The notes under the pieces were generated by a model. It ran no database searches. It had not been told where the DNA came from and worked only from the letters and a program-made list of their open reading frames with translations. A stretch of 6,648 nt of DNA from Cytophagales bacterium (GTDB lineage Bacteria > Bacteroidota > Bacteroidia > Cytophagales > Cyclobacteriaceae): assembly GCA_020063545.1 (NCBI GenBank), contig JAGUUF010000280.1:1-6648 (forward strand), given 5' to 3'. Position numbers and translations under genes: made by a program. This document shows, piece after piece, positions 1 to 6,648 of the stretch (position 1 is the stretch's first letter; every line of letters starts with the position of its first letter).

Positions 1-83
1 ATAAACCCTTAAAAGATAGGTTTTTTTTCGGGTGTATGCTACTCCTGCACGAAAGGAAACTCCGGCAGACATAAGTTGTCGGA

Positions 84-91
84 TACTTTTG
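84..91 (+). promoter_or_regulatory. Possible Bacteroidota-type -7 promoter element for addA
   Basis: The octamer TACTTTTG matches the TAnnTTTG consensus of the -7 element used by the primary sigma factor of Bacteroidota. It ends 27 bases before the ATG at 119, so transcription would start about 20 bases upstream of that codon. I see no TTG/TTTG -33 element at the usual distance (around 58-66), which weakens the call. If real, it supports translation from 119, because the GTG at 32 would lie outside the transcript. The match is seen directly; promoter activity is inferred. Confidence 0.3.
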
Positions 92-118
92 GTTTCTTGC
101 CGGCATTCGTTTACTTCA

Positions 119-3100
119 ATGCCTGTGGTGGAAAAGCCCCTGATCATATACCGAAGTTCGGCCGGAAGCGGCAAAACCCGCACCCTGGCCAAGGAATACC
201 TGAAACTGGCGCTCCGGCATCGCTCGGGGTATTTCCGGCATATCCTGGCCGTAACCTTTACCAACAAGGCCACTCAGGAAATGAAAGAACGCATTGTGCG
301 CTACCTGAATGATTTTATTGAAGGGCGCAATAACCCTTTAGAAAACGAGTTGAAGCGCGAACTGGGCCAAAGCGATGTTGACTTTAAAGAAAATTGCAGT
401 GAACTCCGTGCGCAGATTCTGCACCAGTATTCACAGTTCTCCATCAGCACCATTGATGCGTTTTTTCAGAAGGTCATCCGTTCGTTTACGCGCGAGGCAG
501 GGCTTTCGGGCGATTACCGGCTGGAGGTTGACCATGAAGCCGTACTGGAAGAAGTGGTGAATAACCTGATTGATGCCATCGGGGAAGACACTGACCTGAA
601 ACGCTGGGTTGTAGACTTTGCCATCCAAAATCTGGAGAGCGACAAATCCTGGGATATGCGAAAGGCCTTGCTGGAATTTTCGAATGAAATTTTAAAAGAA
701 GATTTTAAAATGATTGAGAAAGACTTTAGCAGGAAGACGGGCGACCGGAAATTTTTAAAAGATCTGCTGGCGGAGTTGGGTAAAACCACCGGATCGTTTG
801 TGGATCATGTGCGGAGATTGGCAGCAAAGGGTTTTAGAATTATTGAACAGCGGCAATTCAACAAGGGTGATTTTTACTACGGCACCGGCTATACATTTTT
901 TGAAAAGTTGGTGAATCTCGCAAAAGTATCCGATTTCGATCCGGGTAAACGTGAGCTAAATGATTTGGAATCCGCAAAAAATTGGCCTAAGAAACAAAGC
1001 CTCCGCTATAAGGAGATTTTGGCAGTTGCTGAAGCCGAGTTGCAGCCCCTGTGGAAAGAAATACTGGAGTACCGAGCCAGATATTTTAAAGCAGCACTCT
1101 CAGCCGAAGTTGTGCTCCAAAATTTCTACGCCTTTGGCCTGATGGCCGATATCTCCAAGAAACTGCAGGAATATAAAGCCGTGAACAACATGATGCTCCT
1201 GGCCGATGCGCCACAGTTTTTACAGGAACTGATTGGAGAAAGTGATGCCCCTTTTGTTTATGAAAAAACCGGGTCGTTCTATAAAAATTACCTCATCGAT
1301 GAATTCCAGGATACCTCCAACCTGCAATGGCGCAATTTCGTGCCGCTTATCAACGAAAGCCTGAGCAGTAACAACCGCAATGTAATTGTAGGCGATGTAA
1401 AGCAGGCCATTTACCGCTGGCGCGGGGGCGACCTTACCTTACTACAGGAAAAACTGGAACACCAGATCGGTAAGAACCGGGTTACCCAGGTTAACCTTGC
1501 AGACAATTACCGGAGTGCGGCCAATATAATTGACTTCAACAATCAGTTTTTCAAAGAAGCAGCGGCATTTGTATCGGAAAAGACCGGGGCCGGATTGGCA
1601 TCCGATGCCTATGCAGACGTAAGGCAGAATGGTAAAAAAGAAGGTAAGGGCTTTGTTGATATTCAGTTTATCCGGGAGGAAAAAGGCCAGGAACTCAAGT
1701 GGAGGACCATGGCCAGGATGCTGTTGGTAAAAACCCTGGAAGACTGGCAGCAGGCAGGCGTAAAAATGAAGGACATTGCCATACTGGTTCGCACCAACAA
1801 GGACGGGCAGGAAGTGGCCGCTCATTTACTGAGTTATAAAAACTCGGCTGAAGCTAAGCCAACCGTTAATTACAATGTCATCTCAAATGAATCGCTCCGT
1901 ATAGACGGTGCGGCTTCGGTAAACCTCATTCTTGCCGCCATGCGCTACCTGCACAACCACCTTGATGTTGTGGCCCGTGCCGAATTGGCGTACGAGTTCG
2001 CCCGCATCCATCAGCCGGGCACAGCGTTGTCGGATGTATTTGCGGTATCGAATGAAACAGTATTTGAAAGCTTCTTACCGGAGGACTTCACTCAGCATAA
2101 AGTAACACTGAAAAAACTTCCGCTCTTTGAATTGACGGAGATGCTCATCCGTATTTTCCGGCTTACCGAACAAAGAACTGAACTGGCTTACCTACAGGCC
2201 TTCCAGGACATTGTGCTGAACTTTTATACCCGCGAGCGCAACGACCTGCAGGCCTTCCTGGAATGGTGGGAGGACAATAGGGATTCCGAAAAAACATCGG
2301 TAAAAACTTCCGGCTCGGTTGATGCAGCCGAGATTCTGACTATTCATAAAGCCAAAGGGCTTCAGTTTAAGTATGTAATTATTCCGTTTTGTTCCTGGTC
2401 GCTGGATCATGCCGGCTGGCAGCAACCCAACCTTTGGGTACAGGCCGATACGGCACCGTTCAAGGATGCGGGTTACCTGTCCGTAAAGTATGGCAGCACA
2501 CTGGAGAAAACAGTTTTTGAGTCGTATTACCACTACGAACGTACACAGATTTTCCTGGATAACGTAAACATCCTGTATGTGGCCCTTACCCGCGCGGAGC
2601 TGGGATTGAAGATTTTGGCCCCGTTCAAAGATCTCACCAATAAACGTGGAGAGTTAAGTGTTTCTGATGTAAGTGCATTGCTTCAGTATGGCATTACCTC
2701 CAACGATGCCCTGAAAAAATACTGGGATGATGCGGCCCTGCAATGGCATACCGGCATGTTGGAGGCGACTTCAGGTGATGATAAAATGCATCCCGAAATA
2801 CTTGTACCTGTTGAATTAAAAAATTACCCGGTTGCCCGCTGGCGCGATAAGATCGTGGTCCGCCAGGCTGGAAAAACTTTTTTCGGTCAGGATAAAGACG
2901 CGAAAGTAAAGTATGGTATTCATGTGCACAGTGTACTGTCAAATATCCGAACAAAAAGCGATGTGGAGGCAGCACTTCAGCGCGCAGTGCAGGAGGGCCT
3001 GCTGACAACATCCGAAGCCGGTATTGTTAAAACTGAGTTACACCAGTTGTTCAGCCTGCCGTTGATAGCATCCTGGTTCGATGACGGATGGGAAGTGCGA

Positions 3101-3382
3101 ACCGAAGTGCCGGTAATTTTGCCGGGCGGTGAGGAGTATCGTTTTGATCGATTGCTGGTAAACGATGCAAAAGCTGTTGTTATTGATTTTAAAACCGGGG
3201 CGCCATCTAAGGCCGATCAGCAGCAGGTAATGGCCTACATGGATACGTTAAAGAAGATGAATTTTAACGAGGTGGAAGGGTATGTGTTGTATGTGCGAAC
3301 AGGCGATGTGGCAGAAGTGAAACCCGGTAAAACGAAACCGGTCACGAAAAAGGATAATAATCAGTTGGAGTTAGGCTTGTAA
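119..3382 (+). CDS. addA: AddA-like ATP-dependent helicase/nuclease (UvrD/RecB family)
   Basis: Motor and nuclease subunit of a two-subunit AddAB complex, which unwinds and trims double-stranded DNA ends in the cytoplasm to produce 3' single strands for RecA. Visible SF1A helicase motifs, numbered from the ATG at 119: Walker A AGSGKT (15-20, Lys19); TFTNKAT (46-52); STIDAFFQ (110-117); Walker B DEFQDT (394-399); GDVKQAIYRWRGGD (425-438); NYRS (463-466); TIHKAKGLQF (741-750); YVALTRAE (820-827). A RecB-family nuclease follows: GIHVH (933-937), Asp1010, DFKTG (1023-1027, Lys1025) and QVMAY (1036-1040), so the active site looks complete. At 1087 residues it is shorter than B. subtilis AddA (about 1230). 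The last six residues, QLELGL, resemble a beta-clamp-binding motif. I chose 119 because Walker A then begins about 15 residues in, as is usual in this family. A GTG at 32 would add 29 unrelated-looking residues. No clear Shine-Dalgarno sequence precedes 119. addB follows after 59 bases and is probably co-transcribed. Confidence 0.93.
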   Translation: MPVVEKPLIIYRSSAGSGKTRTLAKEYLKLALRHRSGYFRHILAVTFTNKATQEMKERIVRYLNDFIEGRNNPLENELKRELGQSDVDFKENCSELRAQILHQYSQFSISTIDAFFQKVIRSFTREAGLSGDYRLEVDHEAVLEEVVNNLIDAIGEDTDLKRWVVDFAIQNLESDKSWDMRKALLEFSNEILKEDFKMIEKDFSRKTGDRKFLKDLLAELGKTTGSFVDHVRRLAAKGFRIIEQRQFNKGDFYYGTGYTFFEKLVNLAKVSDFDPGKRELNDLESAKNWPKKQSLRYKEILAVAEAELQPLWKEILEYRARYFKAALSAEVVLQNFYAFGLMADISKKLQEYKAVNNMMLLADAPQFLQELIGESDAPFVYEKTGSFYKNYLIDEFQDTSNLQWRNFVPLINESLSSNNRNVIVGDVKQAIYRWRGGDLTLLQEKLEHQIGKNRVTQVNLADNYRSAANIIDFNNQFFKEAAAFVSEKTGAGLASDAYADVRQNGKKEGKGFVDIQFIREEKGQELKWRTMARMLLVKTLEDWQQAGVKMKDIAILVRTNKDGQEVAAHLLSYKNSAEAKPTVNYNVISNESLRIDGAASVNLILAAMRYLHNHLDVVARAELAYEFARIHQPGTALSDVFAVSNETVFESFLPEDFTQHKVTLKKLPLFELTEMLIRIFRLTEQRTELAYLQAFQDIVLNFYTRERNDLQAFLEWWEDNRDSEKTSVKTSGSVDAAEILTIHKAKGLQFKYVIIPFCSWSLDHAGWQQPNLWVQADTAPFKDAGYLSVKYGSTLEKTVFESYYHYERTQIFLDNVNILYVALTRAELGLKILAPFKDLTNKRGELSVSDVSALLQYGITSNDALKKYWDDAALQWHTGMLEATSGDDKMHPEILVPVELKNYPVARWRDKIVVRQAGKTFFGQDKDAKVKYGIHVHSVLSNIRTKSDVEAALQRAVQEGLLTTSEAGIVKTELHQLFSLPLIASWFDDGWEVRTEVPVILPGGEEYRFDRLLVNDAKAVVIDFKTGAPSKADQQQVMAYMDTLKKMNFNEVEGYVLYVRTGDVAEVKPGKTKPVTKKDNNQLELGL

Positions 3383-3384
3383 TC

Positions 3385-3432
3385 TCGTTACCGGCTCATC
3401 ACCTAACGGTGAGGGGCCGGGTGGGGTAACGA
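3385..3432. repeat. Imperfect GC-rich palindrome in the addA-addB gap
   Basis: The outer arms TCGTTACC (3385-3392) and GGTAACGA (3425-3432) are perfect complements. Inside them GGCTC (3393-3397) pairs with GGGCC (3414-3418, one G-T wobble), and TCACC (3399-3403) pairs with GGTGA (3408-3412) around a TAAC loop. A single A/G mismatch separates the two inner stems, and GGGTGG (3419-3424) bulges out. In an alternative fold, ACC of the left arm pairs with GGT at 3420-3422. The fold should be stable in the addA-addB transcript. No T-run follows, so it is not an ordinary intrinsic terminator. It ends only 9 bases before the addB ATG and could affect addB translation or protect the mRNA. It could also be a copy of a dispersed REP-like repeat, which one window cannot show. 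Confidence 0.65.
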
Positions 3433-3441
3433 AAATAGGAT

Positions 3442-6252
3442 ATGACATCTTTTTTACTTGAAACGGCCCAAAAAGTAATTGCCAAACAACCGCGTTTGGA
3501 TGAATTGACGCTTGTGTTCCCAAACCGCAGGGCCATACTTTTTTTCCGCAAGCACCTTGGAACGCTGCTGCCCAAACCGGCTTTTGCGCCAACCATGCTC
3601 ACTATTGAAGCCTACATCCAGACTTTTTCAACGCTGCAGGTGCCCGATAAACTTGAACTGGTACACCGCCTGTACAAGTCGTACAAAGAAACGGTAAGCA
3701 TCAGCGAGTCATTCGACCGGTTTTATTATTGGGGCGAGATGTTGCTGCGCGATTTTGACGAGATCGACAAACACCTGGTCAATGCCGAACTGTTGTTTCG
3801 CGACTTGAGCCACCAGAAAGAGCTGGATGCCAGTTTCGATTACCTGACCGAAGAGCAGAAAAAATTCCTGGTTGATTTCTGGGGAAATTTTGACAGGCAC
3901 CAGACCGGAAACCGGAAGAAATTCCTCGAAGTGTGGCAACACCTGGATGGCGTGTATAAAAGCTTCCGTACCCAGTTGCAAAACAACGGGTTAGCCTTCG
4001 AAGGGATGGTACACCGTGAAGTGGCCGAAAAAATTTTGGATGGCAATAACCTGTGTAGCGGAAAAGAAGTGTTTATCGGGTTTAATGCCCTAACCAAAGC
4101 CGAGGAAATAATTATAGCGCATGCGGTTGAAAGGAAGGCTTCGGTGTACTGGGATGTGGATGAATATTACCTGAACAATGCAGTACAGGAAGCCGGAGAT
4201 TTTTTCCGTGAATACCAGCAACACCCGGTGCTGGGCAAAACTTTTGAGGACCAGGTACCGGCTAATTTCCGTAAGCCAAAAACTATTAACCTGTATGGTG
4301 CCGCCCAGCCGGTAGGGCAGGCTAAAGTAATGGGGCAGGTGCTAAAGCAAAATATTGACGCAGGCGCACTACCCGAAGAAACCCTGATTGTACTGCCCGA
4401 TGAAAAGTTGTTGCTGCCTGTGCTGCACAGTGTTTCCGGCAGTGTTGACAGCCTGAATGTAACGATGGGTTTCTCGCTTAGTGCAACACCGGTATTCAAC
4501 TTTGTTGAATTGCTGATTGAATTACAAATCAGCCGCAAGGATGAATATTTTCATTATCGTCCGGTATTATCCCTGTTGAATCATCCCTACACGACTTCGG
4601 TCGATTCACAACCGGCACAGAAAAAGCAAAGGGAAATGCTTAATCATAACTGGGTATCGGTGCCGAAAAATTTCCTGGCCAGTGAAACGGAATTACACAG
4701 GGCAATGTTTGTTCCGGCCGAAGTAACCAACATTACCCGTTACCTCAAAACCTGCCTGAATGTGCTGGCGGCATCGGATAAGCTGTATTCCTTTGATAAG
4801 GAATATATTTTTCAGATGCTGAAATGCCTGAATCGTATGGAAGAAGTACTGGGCGATCAGTATTCCGACCTGCGTTCATTCCTCCGGTTTTTCAGGCAGT
4901 ACGTACGCACGGTGCGCATTCCGTTCAGTGGCGAACCGCTGCGGGGATTGCAGGTTATGGGTATGCTCGAAACCCGTAACCTCGATTTTAAAAACGTATA
5001 TATTCTTTCGCTCAACGAAGGTTCCTTGCCTTCGGGTGCAAACAAGGGCTCTTACATTCCATACAACATCCGCAGGGCGTATGCATTGCCCATTCTGCAG
5101 CACCAGGATGCCATGTATGCCTACCTGTTTTACCGGGTTATTCAGCGAGCCGGGAATGTTTACCTGTTCTACAACACCGAAACCGACATCCTGGGCCAGG
5201 GCGAAATGAGCCGATACCTGCAGCAACTTATGTATGAAAGCGGCAAGAAGATTGAGCACCATGTTCTTCACAATACCGTGGGTGTAAACACGGTAAAACC
5301 AATTGTCATTCATAAGGATAAGGCCGTATTGGAGGCACTTGCCCGGCTCAATGAAAAAAATGAATACCGGAAATTTAATGGCCTGTCGCCTTCAGCGCTC
5401 AATGCCTACATCGAATGCCGCCTGAAATTTTATTTCCGCCATGTAGCGAAGATTAAGGAAGCCGATGAGATTGAAGAAGACACGGATGCGCGTGTACTGG
5501 GGAATTTTGTACACAATGTGATGGAGGCTTTCTATAAAAAACTGCGTGAAGAAAAAGGTTCGCCCGTTATTGAAGCTGTGGATTTGGAAAAAAAGGAAAA
5601 GCTGATTCAAACCCTGCTCGATCAAGAGGTGATTAAAGCCTACAACCTTGATCCAACCAAGCCTGTTGTGTACGAAGGGAAGTTGATACTGGTAAGCGAA
5701 GTGGTAAAACGGTTTGTCTCAAAAATCCTTGAGCGCGATAAAAAGCATGCGCCCTTTACACTCGAAGGCGTGGAACAAACCATGGAGTACACGTTTTCAA
5801 TTGATGCACCGGTAAGCAGTGTGCTGCTGGGCGGTAAAATTGACCGGGTTGACCGGAAGGATAACTTACTGCGCATTATAGATTACAAAACCGGTAAAGA
5901 TAAACAGGAATTTCATTCCGTTGAGTCTCTATTCGAACGGGATGGCGTTCGGAATAAAGCTGCATTTCAAATCTTGTTATACGCCTGGTTGTACACAAAA
6001 ACAAATAATGTATCAGGCCTTCGGGTAGTACCCGGTTTACTGAACGGCAAAAACCTGTTCGATGACGATATGGAATTTGGCTTAAGCATGGGTAAAAAAC
6101 CGTTGGCTGATGCGCTTACTGTAATGCCTGATTTTGAAGCCGGGTTGAAAGCATTACTGGAAGAACTCTTCAACCCCGAAACGGTTTTCGATCAAACCAA
6201 GGAAGTAAAAAATTGTGAGTACTGTCCTTACACGCGGATTTGTTACCGGTAA
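3442..6252 (+). CDS. addB: AddB-like PD-(D/E)XK nuclease with Fe-S cluster
   Basis: Second subunit of the AddAB end-resection complex. It is expected to pair with AddA, cut the other DNA strand, and scan for Chi-like sites. Residues 1 to about 640 are a degenerate helicase-like region. The N-terminus has LVFPNRRAILFF (24-35) where a Walker A motif would sit, with no GKT, so ATPase activity is unlikely. The family-typical block LQVMGMLETRNLDF (503-516) followed by LNEGSLP (524-530) is clear. The C-terminal nuclease has GNFVH (687-691), Asp801 in KIDRVD, DYKTG (814-818, Lys816) and QILLY (843-847). Cys659 and the terminal Cys925, Cys928 and Cys934 (CxxC-x5-C) match the four ligands of the AddB iron-sulfur cluster. 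At 936 residues it is shorter than B. subtilis AddB (about 1166). The start ATG has AGGA only one base upstream, too close for a normal ribosome-binding site, so coupling to addA translation or SD-independent initiation is likely. The gene order addA-addB is the reverse of that in B. subtilis. Confidence 0.92.
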   Translation: MTSFLLETAQKVIAKQPRLDELTLVFPNRRAILFFRKHLGTLLPKPAFAPTMLTIEAYIQTFSTLQVPDKLELVHRLYKSYKETVSISESFDRFYYWGEMLLRDFDEIDKHLVNAELLFRDLSHQKELDASFDYLTEEQKKFLVDFWGNFDRHQTGNRKKFLEVWQHLDGVYKSFRTQLQNNGLAFEGMVHREVAEKILDGNNLCSGKEVFIGFNALTKAEEIIIAHAVERKASVYWDVDEYYLNNAVQEAGDFFREYQQHPVLGKTFEDQVPANFRKPKTINLYGAAQPVGQAKVMGQVLKQNIDAGALPEETLIVLPDEKLLLPVLHSVSGSVDSLNVTMGFSLSATPVFNFVELLIELQISRKDEYFHYRPVLSLLNHPYTTSVDSQPAQKKQREMLNHNWVSVPKNFLASETELHRAMFVPAEVTNITRYLKTCLNVLAASDKLYSFDKEYIFQMLKCLNRMEEVLGDQYSDLRSFLRFFRQYVRTVRIPFSGEPLRGLQVMGMLETRNLDFKNVYILSLNEGSLPSGANKGSYIPYNIRRAYALPILQHQDAMYAYLFYRVIQRAGNVYLFYNTETDILGQGEMSRYLQQLMYESGKKIEHHVLHNTVGVNTVKPIVIHKDKAVLEALARLNEKNEYRKFNGLSPSALNAYIECRLKFYFRHVAKIKEADEIEEDTDARVLGNFVHNVMEAFYKKLREEKGSPVIEAVDLEKKEKLIQTLLDQEVIKAYNLDPTKPVVYEGKLILVSEVVKRFVSKILERDKKHAPFTLEGVEQTMEYTFSIDAPVSSVLLGGKIDRVDRKDNLLRIIDYKTGKDKQEFHSVESLFERDGVRNKAAFQILLYAWLYTKTNNVSGLRVVPGLLNGKNLFDDDMEFGLSMGKKPLADALTVMPDFEAGLKALLEELFNPETVFDQTKEVKNCEYCPYTRICYR

Positions 6253-6255
6253 GTC

Positions 6256-6363
6256 ACGAAACGTTTGGCTATTTGCAGTTGCGGGCATAGGAGGCTTTAA
6301 AAATGGAGCACAGCGGAATGTTATTAACACCACACCCGCAATTGCAAATAGCTGCTGTTATGC
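6256..6363 (-). repeat. Large inverted repeat behind higA, attC-like
   Basis: Two 18-base arms, GCTATTTGCAGTTGCGGG (6268-6285) and CCCGCAATTGCAAATAGC (6335-6352), are complementary at 17 of 18 positions around a 49-base spacer. Read in the higA direction, the element starts with GCATAAC (6363-6357), which overlaps the higA stop codon. Then come 4 unpaired bases, arm, spacer, arm, 5 unpaired bases and GTTTCGT (6262-6256). AAC and GTT triplets placed symmetrically outside a long stem, a short unpaired gap on each side, a total length of 108 bases and overlap with a cassette gene's stop codon are all features of integron attC sites. Against this, GTTTCGT departs from GTTRRRY at two positions, GCATAAC departs from RYYYAAC at one, and the stem has no extrahelical bulged base. 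It could instead be a dispersed palindromic repeat, or a hairpin shared by the converging addB and higA transcripts. The inverted repeat is certain; its identity is inferred. Confidence 0.55.
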
Positions 6364-6648
6364 TGCGTTGCTTTGATAGTGCTCAATTGAATCAAACTCT
6401 CTTGATTTTAATCGTTCTTCTTCTTCAATGTCGAAATCGTCTTGAAGACCCAGCCAAAATTTCGCTGAGTTTCCAAAATATTTCGAAAGTCGCAATGCGG
6501 TATCAGCTGTTACCCTCCTGTTACCTTTTAGAATTTCGGAAACTCTTGTCTGAGGAATTCCAATGTCTTTTGATAATTTGTACGCGCTAAGTCCCAGTGG
6601 AAGTAAAAACTCCTCTTGAAGGATTTCTCCTGGATGAATGTTCTTTAA
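6358..6648 (-). CDS. higA: HigA-family antitoxin, N-terminus cut by window edge
   Basis: An open frame runs from the window edge to a TAA stop and encodes 96 residues. It opens with KNIHPGEILQEEFLLPLGLS and continues through a helix-turn-helix (about visible residues 21-41, AYKLSKDIGIPQTRVSEIL) to ADTALRLSKYFG and AKFWLGLQDDFDI. This is the XRE-type fold of HigA (VapI-like) addiction-module antidotes, which bind and neutralise a HigB toxin and repress their own operon. Family members usually start only a few residues before the KNIHPGEIL motif, so little is missing and the start lies just past 6648. In higBA operons the toxin precedes the antitoxin, so a RelE/ParE-fold HigB gene is expected immediately beyond the edge; it cannot be seen here. 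GC by hand count of 6361-6648 is 112 of 288 (39%), lower than addAB, consistent with separate acquisition. The stop codon merges with the attC-like inverted repeat. A lone HigA-like regulator without a toxin is possible. Confidence 0.88.
   Translation of the reverse strand, partial: LKNIHPGEILQEEFLLPLGLSAYKLSKDIGIPQTRVSEILKGNRRVTADTALRLSKYFGNSAKFWLGLQDDFDIEEEERLKSREFDSIEHYQSNAA

Noticed and set aside
3..28. Possible weak intrinsic terminator: AAACC (3-7) and GGTTT (19-23) followed by a run of eight T (21-28)
   Set aside because: The stem is only 5 pairs with an 11-base loop, and part of it overlaps the T-run. No upstream gene is visible to terminate. It could be the edge of a real terminator starting before the window.
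1..105. Minus-strand open frames reaching the left edge, starting at ATG 72 (24 codons) or ATG 105
   Set aside because: They are too short to judge, have no recognisable motif, and overlap the putative addA promoter. A divergent gene cannot be excluded but is not supported.
1442..1825. Minus-strand ORF of 127 residues inside addA
   Set aside because: It is a shadow frame opposite the region just after helicase motif III; no domain is recognisable and the plus strand is clearly coding.
3385..3432. The intergenic palindrome as a rho-independent terminator of addA
   Set aside because: The bases after the stem are AAATAGGAT with no T-run, and addB needs read-through, so a terminator reading is not supported.
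4876..5313. Minus-strand ORF of 145 residues inside addB
   Set aside because: It is a shadow of the addB frame; the plus-strand protein here carries the conserved AddB block, and the antisense product has no recognisable domain.
6303..6590. Plus-strand ORF of 95 residues preceded by a perfect AGGAGG (6289-6294) at good spacing from an ATG
   Set aside because: It lies antisense to the recognisable HigA frame and its translation resembles no known family. The AGGAGG falls in the spacer of the inverted repeat, and the main genes here do not use strong Shine-Dalgarno sequences, so I treat the match as chance.
1..6648. CRISPR arrays, tRNA or rRNA genes, insertion-sequence transposases
   Set aside because: I looked for regularly spaced direct repeats, tRNA-like folds and transposase motifs and saw none; nearly all of the window is occupied by the three genes.

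Overview
The window carries most of one DNA-repair locus from a bacterium that looks like a member of the Bacteroidota, perhaps the Cytophagia or Chitinophagia side. The grounds are the style of the two large proteins (a 1087-residue AddA-like and a 936-residue AddB-like protein, both shorter than their Firmicutes relatives), the weak or absent Shine-Dalgarno sequences at their starts, and a TAnnTTTG-type -7 element upstream. This placement is by recognition, not by a search.

Layout: positions 1-118 are a leader with no convincing gene. Positions 119-3382 (+) encode AddA, an SF1A (UvrD/Rep-type) helicase fused to a RecB-family nuclease. All helicase and nuclease motifs are present, and the extreme C-terminus looks like a sliding-clamp-binding hexapeptide. 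A 59-base gap (3383-3441) is almost filled by a GC-rich imperfect palindrome. Positions 3442-6252 (+) encode AddB, a degenerate helicase-like scaffold without a Walker A motif, followed by a complete PD-(D/E)XK nuclease domain with the four cysteines of an iron-sulfur cluster. The pair should form an AddAB helicase-nuclease that resects double-strand breaks for RecA loading. Both nuclease sites appear intact and no RecD-like gene is present.

On the opposite strand, converging on addB, is a HigA-type antitoxin (6648 to 6358) cut by the window edge only a few residues short of its start. Its coding sequence is about 39% GC by hand count, against roughly 43-52% in sampled lines of addA and addB. 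Its stop codon runs directly into a large inverted repeat (6256-6363) that fills the whole gap to the addB stop codon. In size, arm layout and AAC/GTT triplets this repeat resembles an integron attC site, although some attC features are missing.

The addAB pair is ordinary core repair machinery. The least explained parts are the two palindromes, above all the attC-like element joining the antitoxin gene to the end of the repair operon. I did not find a clearly new multi-gene system in this window.
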